A program made the translations under genes and the position numbers. Below the pieces are notes generated by a model that did not search any database, was not told the DNA's origin, and worked only from the letters and a program-made list of their open reading frames with translations. A stretch of 9,274 nt of DNA, taken from positions 1-9,274 of the forward strand of contig JAKDIS010000099.1 in the NCBI GenBank assembly GCA_030450335.1, written 5' to 3'. Of the stretch, positions 1-5,919 are shown piece by piece; position 1 is the first letter of the stretch, and every line of letters starts with the position of its first letter. The DNA comes from Corynebacterium sp. (lineage in GTDB: Bacteria; Actinomycetota; Actinomycetes; Mycobacteriales; Mycobacteriaceae).

Positions 1-491
1 TCTGCCGCCGGCTTCGCGGCAGGCTTCGCGGCCGGGGTGGCCGGGGTGGTGGCTGCAGACGTGTCCTGCGCAGGAGCCTCGTCGGCCGGGGTGGCCGGAC
101 GTGCCTGGGCAGGGGTGGGCTTCGCGGCAGGCTTCGCACCGGGCTTGGCGGCACCGGGCTTCGCCGAGGTCGCGGGGCCCGGCTTGGCGCCGGGCTTTGC
201 GGCACCGGGCTTCGCCGAGGTTGCGGGCCCCGGCTTCGCCGCTGCGGCGTCGCCGGACGCCTGGGCGGTCGGCTGACCGCTCAGGTCCGGCAGGGCTGCG
301 CCGTCGGCGCCGTCCTGCTTGGACTCGGCGGACGCGCCGTAGTGGTTCTTCATCTTCTTGACGACCGGCGGTTCCACCGTCGAGGACGCCGACTTGACGA
401 ACTCACCCTGCTCCTTGAGCGTGGCGAGAAGTTCCTTGCTGGTCACGTCGAGCTGCTTCGCGAGCTCGTGGACACGTAGCTTTCCGGGCAC
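1..491 (-). CDS. infB: Translation initiation factor IF-2, N-terminal part (runs off left edge)
   Basis: IF-2 is the GTPase that places initiator fMet-tRNA on the 30S subunit and promotes subunit joining. Only the first 163 codons are in the window; the GTPase domain lies beyond the left edge. Residues 4-51 form the IF2_N module, with the readable stretch [19 protein letters not shown] followed by an [23 protein letters not shown] segment, typical of actinobacterial IF-2. From about residue 60 onward the protein becomes a low-complexity Ala/Pro/Lys linker with repeated KPGAAKPG and KPGPATSA units, as expected for the variable, disordered N-terminal region of actinobacterial IF-2. The start is GTG at 491-489, preceded by AAGGAG (496-501) with 4 nt between them; translation from here gives the conserved MPGKLRV beginning. 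It is the last visible gene of the rimP-nusA-ylxR-infB cluster and follows ylxR by 122 nt. Confidence 0.97.
   Translation of the reverse strand, partial: MPGKLRVHELAKQLDVTSKELLATLKEQGEFVKSASSTVEPPVVKKMKNHYGASAESKQDGADGAALPDLSGQPTAQASGDAAAAKPGPATSAKPGAAKPGAKPGPATSAKPGAAKPGAKPAAKPTPAQARPATPADEAPAQDTSAATTPATPAAKPAAKPAA
148..240. repeat. 51-nt in-frame tandem repeat in the IF-2 linker
   Basis: The segment from 148 to about 190 is repeated at 199 to about 240 with an offset of exactly 51 nt (17 codons). Both copies begin gcggcaccgggcttcgccg and differ at a few positions. Read on the minus strand the unit encodes an Ala/Lys/Pro/Gly segment ([17 protein letters not shown] type). The offset is a multiple of three, so copy-number change would keep the infB frame. 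It lies in the disordered linker, where length variation is tolerated. Confidence 0.8.
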
Positions 492-531
492 TACTCTCCT
501 TCATTTCTTCAGGAGTCGCAGGCCTCGGCCC

Positions 532-547
532 GTGGTGTGAACACCAC
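532..547 (-). other. Small perfect hairpin in the ylxR-infB gap
   Basis: GTGGTG (532-537) and CACCAC (542-547) are perfect inverted repeats around a 4-nt loop. On the minus-strand transcript the stem can grow by a C-G and a U-G pair. It sits about 40 nt upstream of the infB start codon, in the 5' untranslated gap of 122 nt after ylxR. There is no U tract, so it is not an obvious terminator. It could be an mRNA-stability or processing element, or chance. The rest of the gap (492-613) shows only two very short ATG ORFs of 6 and 10 codons without ribosome binding sites. Confidence 0.35.
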
Positions 548-613
548 AGTCGGCTACATACGACTCCAGGTCAGTTGGACACTCATCGCTGATGCTGCTT
601 CATCGTGCGCTCA

Positions 614-1024
614 TCAGTAATCGGTTTCCTTTTCCTTCTCGGCCACCGGGCTGGTGGTCAGATGCGGTGACTGCCGACCCGTCGACGGCCCCGGCACGTT
701 CCCACGTCCACCACGGGGGCGGGTGTTCAGGAACTCCAGTACAGGGGTCGTGTCCACGTCGGCGGACACTTTCAGCGCCCGGACAAAAGCCCGGCGCTGT
801 ACGGCGGTCTCGTACGCCTTGACGTCCGCGGTGATCCACGCACCACGGCCCGGCAGGCGCCGTCCGGGATCGGGCACGACACGAGTCGCGCCCTCTCCCC
901 CACCGGTGACGTCCCTCACCGCGACACAGCGCAGGAGCGCGGACGCGGGACGGACGGCACGGGTGGCGATGCAGGTCCGCTGGGGACCCGCATCCGACGA
1001 GGCGGTGGTGACACGATCAGACAC
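614..1024 (-). CDS. ylxR: YlxR/RnpM family RNA-binding protein (DUF448)
   Basis: Small basic RNA-binding protein of the YlxR family, encoded between nusA and infB in many bacteria. The Bacillus subtilis member has been described as an RNase P modulator (RnpM) and as a transcription-related regulator; the role here is inferred from the family. The 136-residue product shows the family core: PQRTCIATR at residues 14-22, LLRCVAV at 30-36, and DPGRRLPGRGAW at 52-63, followed by a helix with YETAVQRRAFVRALKV at 71-86. Residues from about 100 are a Gly/Pro/Ser-rich, then charged, C-terminal tail (EKEKETDY) outside the family core. The usual CxGCR-type signature reads CIATR here, so the second cysteine is missing. 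The GTG at 1024-1022 was chosen as start because GGAGG at 1031-1035 lies 6 nt before it; a TTG two codons upstream would directly abut the Shine-Dalgarno sequence. The gene follows nusA after 132 nt. Confidence 0.9.
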   Translation of the reverse strand: MSDRVTTASSDAGPQRTCIATRAVRPASALLRCVAVRDVTGGGEGATRVVPDPGRRLPGRGAWITADVKAYETAVQRRAFVRALKVSADVDTTPVLEFLNTRPRGGRGNVPGPSTGRQSPHLTTSPVAEKEKETDY

Positions 1025-1030
1025 GTGCAA

Positions 1031-1035
1031 CCTCC
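1031..1035 (-). promoter_or_regulatory. Shine-Dalgarno site that fixes the ylxR start
   Basis: GGAGG on the minus strand, 6 nt upstream of the GTG at 1024-1022. A second purine run, AGGAG, lies just upstream around 1039-1043. The spacing supports the GTG over the in-frame TTG at 1030-1028, which touches the site and would leave no spacer. Confidence 0.7.
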
Positions 1036-1062
1036 ATTCTCCTCGCCGTCAGACCGATACAC

Positions 1063-1068
1063 AGTCTA
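1063..1068 (-). promoter_or_regulatory. Candidate -10 element for ylxR-infB
   Basis: On the minus strand the hexamer TAGACT fits the corynebacterial TANANT type -10 box and is identical to the hexamer in front of cobA. A start point about 7 nt downstream would give a leader of roughly 30 nt carrying the ylxR Shine-Dalgarno site. A weak TTGGCC lies 19 nt upstream as a possible -35. This suggests that ylxR-infB can be transcribed separately from nusA. It is a motif match only. Confidence 0.4.
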
Positions 1069-1078
1069 ACGTGCGACA

Positions 1079-1090
1079 GCCCCGCGGGGC
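1079..1090. other. Perfect 12-bp GC palindrome in the nusA-ylxR gap
   Basis: GCCCCGCGGGGC is a perfect palindrome. A second GC-rich near-palindrome (cggggtgccccg) follows at about 1106-1117. Both lie in the 132-nt gap between nusA and ylxR, upstream of the candidate -10. They may fold in the nusA transcript as a weak, U-tract-free attenuator, or bind a regulator. In DNA this GC-rich a chance origin is possible. Confidence 0.3.
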
Positions 1091-1156
1091 CAACCGCCAC
1101 GACGACGGGGTGCCCCGCACGTCCCCCACCTGTGCGGACGCTGAATTACAGGCGTG

Positions 1157-2266
1157 TCAGACCTGCGCCACCGGGTCGCCGGGCTGGTTCCCGCTCTGCT
1201 CATCCGCGTCACGGTCGGCACTGTCGGCACTGTCGGCACGGTCCTGCCGGACGCCACGGTCGCCCTCCTCGCCGCCGTCGGGGTCGGACTCGGGGCGGAT
1301 GTCGATCTTCCAGCCGGTCAACCGAGCGGCCAGGCGGGCGTTCTGGCCCTCCTTGCCGATCGCCAGCGACAGCTGGTGGTCCGGCACGATCGCGCGGGCG
1401 ACCTGCATGTCGTGGTCGGTGACGTCCACACGCACCACCTTCGACGGTGCCAGGGCGTTGCCCACGTACACGTCCGGCTTGTCGGAGTGGTCGACGATGT
1501 CGATCTTCTCCCCGCCGAGCGCCTCCATGATCGCGGTGACACGCTGGCCGCGCGGGCCGATGCAGGCACCCTTGGCGTTGAGGCCGTTGACCGTGGAGGT
1601 CACGGCGATCTTCGAGCGGTGGCCGGCCTCACGGGCGATCGCGGTGATGTCCACCGACCCGTCGGCGACCTCCGGGACCTCGAGGGCGAACAGGCCACGC
1701 ACCAGCTCCGGGTGCGTGCGCGACAGCAGGATCTGCACCCCGCGCTGCCCCTTGTTCACCGCGGTGACGAAGCACTTCACCCGGTCGCCGTGCTCCAGCT
1801 TCTCGCCGGGCATGTGCTCGGCGGCCAGGATCAGGCCGTCCTGCCCGTCGGCCTCGGTACCCAGGTGGACCACGGTGATGCCGCGGTCGTTGGCGCGGGC
1901 GTCACGGTTGACGACACCGGAGACCACCGTGCCCTCCAGATCCGCGTAGCGGGTGTACGTGGAGTCCGCCCGGGCGATGTTGATCTGCCCGCGGATCGCG
2001 TCGCGCACGGCCTTGGCCGCCGCCCGGCCGAAGTCCTCCGGGGTGTCGTCGAACTGCCCGGTGACGTTGCCGTCCTCGTCACGCTCCACACGCAGCACCG
2101 TGACGGTGCCGTCGGTCCGGTCGATCTCGACACGGGCCGGCCCGTCCACCTTGGTCAGCTCCCGGTAGGAGTCCAGCAGGGCCGCGGAGATCGCCCCCAG
2201 CAACGCGCTGCGGCGCACGTGCTCGATGTTCTCCAGGGCGGTCAGGGCACTCAGGTCAATTTTCAC
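1157..2266 (-). CDS. nusA: Transcription termination/antitermination factor NusA
   Basis: NusA binds RNA polymerase and nascent RNA and modulates pausing, termination and antitermination, notably on rRNA operons. The 369-residue protein has an N-terminal RNA-polymerase-binding domain (about 1-105), an S1 domain (about 108-182, EGTVVSGVV to GVQILLSRT), KH1 (about 185-275, with GACIGPRGQRV at 233-243 and GEKIDIV at 252-258) and KH2 (about 277-323, with the family signature IGKEGQNARLAARLTGW at 303-319). It lacks the C-terminal acidic repeats of proteobacterial NusA, as usual in Actinobacteria. After residue 324 it ends in a 45-residue Asp/Glu-rich tail. The GTG start at 2266-2264 overlaps the rimP stop as GTGA, and AAGGA (2273-2277) lies 6 nt before it, so translation is probably coupled to rimP. 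The stop is followed by a 132-nt gap before ylxR. Confidence 0.97.
   Translation of the reverse strand: MKIDLSALTALENIEHVRRSALLGAISAALLDSYRELTKVDGPARVEIDRTDGTVTVLRVERDEDGNVTGQFDDTPEDFGRAAAKAVRDAIRGQINIARADSTYTRYADLEGTVVSGVVNRDARANDRGITVVHLGTEADGQDGLILAAEHMPGEKLEHGDRVKCFVTAVNKGQRGVQILLSRTHPELVRGLFALEVPEVADGSVDITAIAREAGHRSKIAVTSTVNGLNAKGACIGPRGQRVTAIMEALGGEKIDIVDHSDKPDVYVGNALAPSKVVRVDVTDHDMQVARAIVPDHQLSLAIGKEGQNARLAARLTGWKIDIRPESDPDGGEEGDRGVRQDRADSADSADRDADEQSGNQPGDPVAQV
1214..1240. repeat. Triplicated 9-nt repeat in the nusA acidic tail
   Basis: The unit gtcggcact occurs three times in direct tandem (1214-1222, 1223-1231, 1232-1240, the last ending in g). On the minus strand it encodes the serine-alanine-aspartate run ADSADSAD near the NusA C-terminus. 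It is in frame and lies in an apparently disordered tail, so it may vary in copy number between strains. Confidence 0.7.
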
Positions 2267-2820
2267 TTGTCGTCCTTCTGCGCGTGCAGCGCACGGTACT
2301 TCTCGGGATCAAGGCCCACCAGCTCACGTTGGTCCGCCGGGGGCTCGGAAAACTCAACTTCTACCAAAGCACCGGCCACCGAGGCCAATCCGCGGGGCTC
2401 GACGCGGGGGGCGGCCTTCTTGCCCTCGCCGTCCAGGACCAGCCACACGGTGTCGTCTTCCTGCTCCACCGCGGCGACGCGCGCGGCCTCACCGCCCACC
2501 GACACCAGGCGTCCGACGTTGCGACGGAAGTGCCGCAGCTGCGTCAGCGGCGTGTCCAGTCCCGGGGTGGTCACCTCGAAGGTGTACCCCGGGCCGAAGC
2601 GCAGCGCGCCGGACGTCTCACGCGCGTCGAACTCCGCCGACACCTCCCGACTGAGCTCCTCGAGCTGGTCGAGGTCCGGACGGTCGTCGGCGTCGACGGC
2701 GACACGCACCGCCGACTTCGCCCCCGCCCTGGTCACGGTGATCGATTCGAGGTCGAGGCCGAGCTGCGCGGCCAACGGGGAGATGACCTCGGCGAGGTCC
2801 TGTTCAGAAGGGAAAGCCAT
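2263..2820 (-). CDS. rimP: Ribosome maturation factor RimP
   Basis: RimP assists maturation of the 30S subunit, in particular assembly around S12. The 185-residue product has the expected two-domain layout: an N-terminal alpha/beta domain with VTRAGAKSAVRVAVD at 29-43, RPDLDQLEELSREVS at 47-61 and the conserved EVTTPGLDTPL at 82-92, then RHFRRNVGR at 97-105 leading into an SH3-like C-terminal domain (about 106-160). The tail ends in DPEKYRALHAQKDDK. The ATG at 2820-2818 was chosen because the product then begins MAFP, as in Corynebacterium homologues; the frame stays open far upstream but only as an antisense shadow of the lipoprotein gene. No Shine-Dalgarno sequence precedes this ATG; a -10-like TAGTCT ends 7 nt before it, suggesting a leaderless mRNA. 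It is the first gene of the minus-strand cluster and its stop overlaps the nusA start by 4 nt. Confidence 0.95.
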   Translation of the reverse strand: MAFPSEQDLAEVISPLAAQLGLDLESITVTRAGAKSAVRVAVDADDRPDLDQLEELSREVSAEFDARETSGALRFGPGYTFEVTTPGLDTPLTQLRHFRRNVGRLVSVGGEAARVAAVEQEDDTVWLVLDGEGKKAAPRVEPRGLASVAGALVEVEFSEPPADQRELVGLDPEKYRALHAQKDDK

Positions 2821-2827
2821 GCCGTGA

Positions 2828-2833
2828 AGACTA
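2828..2833 (-). promoter_or_regulatory. Candidate -10 element of rimP operon (leaderless)
   Basis: On the minus strand the hexamer TAGTCT matches the most conserved bases of the actinobacterial -10 box (T1, A2, T6) and ends 7 nt before the rimP ATG. A transcript starting there would begin at the start codon itself. No -35 match is evident, which is common in Corynebacterium. It lies within the 42-bp divergent region shared with the lipoprotein gene. Confidence 0.45.
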
Positions 2834-2850
2834 TCACCGGTGCGGGATGG

Positions 2851-2856
2851 CACTAT
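2851..2856 (+). promoter_or_regulatory. Candidate -10 element of the lipoprotein gene (leaderless)
   Basis: CACTAT keeps the two most important -10 bases (A2 and T6) and ends 6 nt before the GTG at 2863. There is no Shine-Dalgarno sequence. It is separated by 17 bp from the opposing rimP -10 candidate, so polymerase could hardly occupy both promoters at once. The match is the weakest of the five such sites in the window. Confidence 0.3.
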
Positions 2857-2862
2857 GGGACC

Positions 2863-3831
2863 GTGCACGCCAGCGATCCCACCCCGTCCCCCGCCCGACA
2901 CCCCGGGCGCCTCGTCCGACCTGTCGTCGCCGTCGCCGCGACGTTGGCCATCGGGGCCACCGGTGGCGCGCTGACCGCCTGCTCCAGCGAACCGCCCCGC
3001 CCCGACCAGGGCCTGGAGTCGCTCGTGGCCCAGCTGGGCGAGTTGGAGGGCACCGACGCCGCCGGGGGGACGGCGATCTTCACCGAACAGGTCGACGCCC
3101 TCAACGACGAGATCGTGCGGCTGTGCGGCACCGACCGCGACGGGCAGCCGCCCGAGGGCTGTGAGCCGACCGGGGGAAGCACCGGGGAGGCGACGGACGT
3201 CAACGACGTCCGTGAGTTGATGCTGCGGCTCATCGAGCGCGAGGACGCCGACAGCGACACCGCCCCGGACGACGACGCCGAACGCGGCCGGGCCGTCCTG
3301 CTCACCGGGCTCTTCGCCGCACTGGCCACCCTCGACGACTCCACCGCCGGTGGCAGCGCCATCGACCAGGAGCTCCTCGACCTCGGCTTCGGCGGTATCG
3401 GTGAAGACGGCGAGGTCTCCGAGCAGACCGCGCAGACGCTGGCCCCGGCCACCGAACTGGTCAACCAGGCGGTGTACCTCTCCGGCGTGGTACTGCCGGT
3501 CGCCGGGTCCAACCGCTCCACGGTCACCACCGTGGCCAGCCGGATGCGCACCGTGCGCGACGAGCTCACCGGCGCCTCCGGGGTCGCCGCCGACGTCGGC
3601 TACAGCACCCCGGACGACTTCACCCCGCCCACGGACTCCTCCTCGGCCGCGGGCACCCTGCTCGAGGCCGTCCACGCCGTCACGGTCGCCCTGCGCGATG
3701 CCGTGGACGAGGTCGACGACGCCGACCGTGCCCTGGTCGCCACCCTGTGCGCCATGTCCGCACGTGCGGAGGCCGCCCTGGAGGACGCCCTGGGCCAGGA
3801 TCCGCTCGACGTCAGCGTGCGCGGCGAGTAG
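2863..3831 (+). CDS. Putative secreted lipoprotein, mostly helical, unknown function
   Basis: I do not recognise a characterised function. The 322-residue product begins with a lipoprotein signal: a basic n-region (Arg at 12, 16 and 19), a hydrophobic core at about 20-36 (VVAVAATLAIGATGG) and a lipobox LTAC with the acceptor Cys at 40. The mature part is acidic and Ala/Asp/Leu-rich, predicted mainly helical, with a likely flexible Asp-rich segment at 127-141. Cys88 and Cys100 are close enough to form a disulphide after export; Cys296 is in the last helix. The C-terminal half (about 140-310) looks like a four-helix-type bundle without visible E-x-x-H metal ligands. In Mycobacterium tuberculosis the same place between rimP and proS holds two plus-strand genes, Rv2843 and Rv2844 (the latter DUF4439-like), so this gene may be a single-gene counterpart; that is positional inference. 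GTG at 2863 is the only start giving a signal peptide directly; an upstream start would overlap rimP. Confidence 0.8.
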   Translation: MHASDPTPSPARHPGRLVRPVVAVAATLAIGATGGALTACSSEPPRPDQGLESLVAQLGELEGTDAAGGTAIFTEQVDALNDEIVRLCGTDRDGQPPEGCEPTGGSTGEATDVNDVRELMLRLIEREDADSDTAPDDDAERGRAVLLTGLFAALATLDDSTAGGSAIDQELLDLGFGGIGEDGEVSEQTAQTLAPATELVNQAVYLSGVVLPVAGSNRSTVTTVASRMRTVRDELTGASGVAADVGYSTPDDFTPPTDSSSAAGTLLEAVHAVTVALRDAVDEVDDADRALVATLCAMSARAEAALEDALGQDPLDVSVRGE

Positions 3832-3991
3832 GCGGTCCCGGTAGTCGCGGCTCCGCACAGGCGGTCACAGACGCGGGAAGGGCCCGCCGGGTGTTCCGGC
3901 AGGCCCTTCGCTCGTTCTGCTTCTTCTTGTCGGGGATCCGTCGGGCCCTGGTGCGTAGCTTCAGGTGCTCCTGAAGCTGCTCCGGGTCCAT
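3812..3991 (-). CDS. Doubtful small basic ORF downstream of proS (59 codons)
   Basis: An ATG at 3991-3989 opens a minus-strand frame beginning MDPEQLQEHLKLRTRARR, followed by a Lys/Arg-rich stretch (IPDKKKQNERRACRNTRR) and ending at the TGA at 3814-3812, 20 nt inside the convergent lipoprotein gene. GGGGAG lies 7 nt before the ATG. Third-position GC is high in the first 40 codons and lower afterwards. The frame is also open upstream to a GTG at 4048. Against it: the terminator-like hairpin 3877-3909 crosses codons 28-39, and a T-rich terminator tail read backwards naturally gives a Lys-rich peptide. No family is recognised. It may be a genuine basic small protein or a by-product of the terminator. 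Confidence 0.22.
   Translation of the reverse strand: MDPEQLQEHLKLRTRARRIPDKKKQNERRACRNTRRALPASVTACAEPRLPGPPTRRAR
3877..3909 (+). terminator. Hairpin terminator after the lipoprotein gene, possibly bidirectional
   Basis: GAAGGGCCCGCCGG (3877-3890) pairs with CCGGCAGGCCCTTC (3896-3909) across a 5-nt loop, a 14-bp stem with a single irregular position (C-A on the plus RNA, G-U wobble on the minus RNA). Downstream on the plus strand the sequence is T-rich but interrupted (ttctgcttcttctt, 3915-3928). It begins 45 nt after the lipoprotein stop codon and faces the convergent proS unit, so it may stop transcription from both sides. Confidence 0.7.
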
Positions 3992-4079
3992 CTTCCGGCT
4001 CCCCGCGAGGCGGGAAACGTGTGACGTATTCCTGTCCGAGACTCTCACCTCCTCACGACTCGTGGCGTGCTGTGTGCAC

Positions 4080-4130
4080 CTTGAGCGTACAGGTCGCCCC
4101 AGGGCCGCGCGAGCGACCTGAGGGCTCAAG
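4080..4130 (-). terminator. Two-stem hairpin downstream of proS, possible terminator
   Basis: An outer 7-bp stem (cttgagc 4080-4086 with gctcaag 4124-4130) and an inner 7-bp stem (aggtcgc 4091-4097 with gcgacct 4113-4119) are perfect inverted repeats, separated by a symmetrical 4+4 nt internal loop and closed by a 15-nt GC-rich loop. It starts 27 nt after the proS stop codon. There is no U tract on the minus strand, so it would be a U-less terminator or an RNA-stabilising 3' element. The two nested, evenly spaced stems make chance less likely. Confidence 0.5.
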
Positions 4131-4157
4131 GTGGGAGGGCCCGGACGGGCAGGACGT

Positions 4158-5912
4158 CTAGCCGCGGCGCTCCAGGAAGAGGTCCACCGCGGTGGTGTAG
4201 GCGATGTTGTCCACGTCGCCGGTGAGCCGGTTGCGCAGTTCCACGGTGCCCTCGGCGAAACCACGGCCGACCACGAACACCAGGGGCACGCCCAGCAGCT
4301 CGGCGTCCTTGAACTTCACGCCGGGGCTGACCTTCGGGCGGTCGTCGAACAGCACCTCCAGGCCGGCCTCTGCCAGCTTGGCGGTCAGGTTCTCGGCGGC
4401 CTCTCCGGCGGCGGCGTCCTTGTTGGCGATGACCACGTGCACGTCGTAGGGGGCGACCTCGCTGGGCCAGCGCAGACCCTTGTCGTCGTGCATCTGCTCG
4501 GCGAGCACCGCGATCAGCCGGGAGACACCCAGGCCGTAGGAGCCCATCGTGGGCACCGAACGCTTGCCGTTGACGTCCAGGATCTGCACGTCGAAGGCCT
4601 CGGTGTACTTGCGGCCGAGCTGGAAGATGTGCCCGATCTCGATACCGCGCTCCAGGGTGAGCGTGCCCATGCCCTCCGGTGCCTCGTCGCCCTCGCGCAC
4701 GTTGGCGGCCTCGACGTAGCCGTCCGGGGTGAAGTCGCGTCCGGCGACCATGTTGACCACGTGGTGGTTGGCCTTGTCCGCCCCGGTGATCCAGGACGTG
4801 CCGGTCACGATGCGCGGATCGGCGAGCACGCGCACGTCGTTGTCCGCCAGGCCCCGCGGGCCGACGTAGCCCTTGGCCAGGAAGGGGTTGGCGGCGAAGT
4901 CCTTGTCGTCGGCGAGCTCCACCGTCGCCGGCTCCAGCGAGGCCTCCAGGCGCTTCATGTCGGCCTCGCGGTCACCGGGCAGCAGGACACCGGTGAGCTC
5001 CGGCTCGCCGCCGGGCTCGGTGACCTTGACCAGCAGGCACTTGAGCGTGTCGGTGAGCTGCACCTCCCGGCCGTCGACCGTGATGCCCTCGGTGCGTGCC
5101 CACTGCACGAGCGAGTCCATCGTCGGGGCGTCCGGCGTCTCGTACACCGTGGCCTCGGGCAGTCCGTCCACCTCACGCTCCTGCGGGTGCGGGGTCACGA
5201 CGGCCTCGACGTTGGCGGCGTAGTCGCCGTCGGTGGCGCGCACGAAGGTGTCCTCGCCGTTCGGGGAGATCGCCAGGAACTCCTCGGAGGCCGAGCCACC
5301 CATCGCGCCGGACGTGGCCGCACAGATCGCGTACTCCACGCCCAGCCGGTCGAAGACCGCCTGGTAGGCGCGACGGTGCGCCTGGTAGGCCTGCTCAAGG
5401 CCCTCATCATCCATGGTGAAGGAGTAGGAGTCCTTCATGATGAACTCACGGCCGCGCAGGATGCCGGCACGCGGACGCTCCTCGTCGCGGTACTTGTTCT
5501 GGATCTGGTACAGGGTGACCGGGAAGTCCTTGTAGGAGTTGTACTCCCCCTTCACCAACGAGGTGAACAGCTCCTCGTGGGTCGGGCCCAGCAGGTAGTC
5601 CTGCCCCTTGCGGTCCTTGAGGCGGAACAGCGAGTTGCCGAACTCCTCCCAGCGACCCGACGCCTCGTAGGCCTCACGCGGCAGCAGCGCCGGCAGGCTG
5701 ATCTCCTGGGCGCCGATGGCGGCCATCTCCTCGCGGACGACCTTCTCCACGTTGCGCAGCACCCGCAGGCCCAGCGGCAGCCAGGAGTACACGCCCGGAG
5801 CCGCCCGGCGGATATACCCGGCACGCACCAGAAGCTTGTGGCTGGGGACCTCTGCGTCCGCAGGGTCGTCGCGCAGGGTGCGCAGGAAAAGGGACGACAT
5901 CCGGGTGATCAT
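4158..5912 (-). CDS. proS: Prolyl-tRNA synthetase, bacterial type with editing domain
   Basis: Class II aminoacyl-tRNA synthetase that charges tRNA-Pro with proline using ATP, in the cytoplasm. The 584-residue product has the full-length bacterial layout: motif 1 region (about 38-76, [17 protein letters not shown]), motif 2 (about 140-165, [18 protein letters not shown]), an inserted YbaK-like editing domain (about 230-395, with [11 protein letters not shown] at 287-297 carrying the conserved lysine region that clears mischarged alanine in this family), motif 3 (about 456-473, [18 protein letters not shown]) and a C-terminal anticodon-binding domain (about 490-575, beginning VHVVIANKD). All motifs are intact. 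ATG at 5912-5910 gives the MITRMS start found in Corynebacterium homologues; a second ATG four codons in is possible. There is no Shine-Dalgarno sequence; TAGAGT ends 7 nt upstream, suggesting a leaderless mRNA. It is divergent from yaaA and followed by a two-stem hairpin. Confidence 0.98.
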   Translation of the reverse strand: MITRMSSLFLRTLRDDPADAEVPSHKLLVRAGYIRRAAPGVYSWLPLGLRVLRNVEKVVREEMAAIGAQEISLPALLPREAYEASGRWEEFGNSLFRLKDRKGQDYLLGPTHEELFTSLVKGEYNSYKDFPVTLYQIQNKYRDEERPRAGILRGREFIMKDSYSFTMDDEGLEQAYQAHRRAYQAVFDRLGVEYAICAATSGAMGGSASEEFLAISPNGEDTFVRATDGDYAANVEAVVTPHPQEREVDGLPEATVYETPDAPTMDSLVQWARTEGITVDGREVQLTDTLKCLLVKVTEPGGEPELTGVLLPGDREADMKRLEASLEPATVELADDKDFAANPFLAKGYVGPRGLADNDVRVLADPRIVTGTSWITGADKANHHVVNMVAGRDFTPDGYVEAANVREGDEAPEGMGTLTLERGIEIGHIFQLGRKYTEAFDVQILDVNGKRSVPTMGSYGLGVSRLIAVLAEQMHDDKGLRWPSEVAPYDVHVVIANKDAAAGEAAENLTAKLAEAGLEVLFDDRPKVSPGVKFKDAELLGVPLVFVVGRGFAEGTVELRNRLTGDVDNIAYTTAVDLFLERRG

Positions 5913-5919
5913 GACCGGT

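Larger units (their letters stand above)
3832..4157. other. Convergent intergenic region between lipoprotein gene and proS
   Basis: These 326 bp lie between two gene ends. They hold a strong hairpin at 3877-3909 (likely terminator), a larger imperfect hairpin at 4080-4130 just downstream of proS, a 5-bp stem CCCGC/GCGGG at 4002-4014, and on the minus strand a near-perfect Shine-Dalgarno sequence (GAGGAGGTGA, 4045-4054) without a start codon at normal distance. A doubtful minus-strand ORF of 59 codons is listed separately. I see no tRNA, no recognisable riboswitch and no insertion sequence remnant. Confidence 0.6.

Noticed and set aside
148..240. CRISPR-like or mobile-element-like repeat
   Set aside because: The repeats are in frame within infB, adjacent without spacers, and encode the usual IF-2 linker.
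37..361. Plus-strand Ala/Gly/Arg-rich frames at the left edge
   Set aside because: They are shadows of the repetitive Ala/Pro/Lys linker of IF-2 encoded on the minus strand.
654..2827. Two long plus-strand frames (654-1949 and 1154-2827) opposite ylxR, nusA and rimP
   Set aside because: They oppose well-supported genes, have compositions typical of antisense reading of GC-rich codons, and contain no recognisable domain.
2284..2862. Upstream extension of the lipoprotein frame into rimP
   Set aside because: It is antisense to rimP. The signal peptide with lipobox only makes sense from the GTG at 2863.
2821..3858. Upstream extension of the RimP frame (to 531 codons)
   Set aside because: The extra residues are antisense to the lipoprotein gene, low-complexity Gly/Val/Arg-rich, and not part of RimP; the MAFP start at 2820 matches homologues.
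3911..4079. Possible riboswitch, tRNA or small RNA gene behind proS
   Set aside because: No cloverleaf, no known aptamer core and no clear promoter could be identified; only short hairpins and a purine-rich run are visible.
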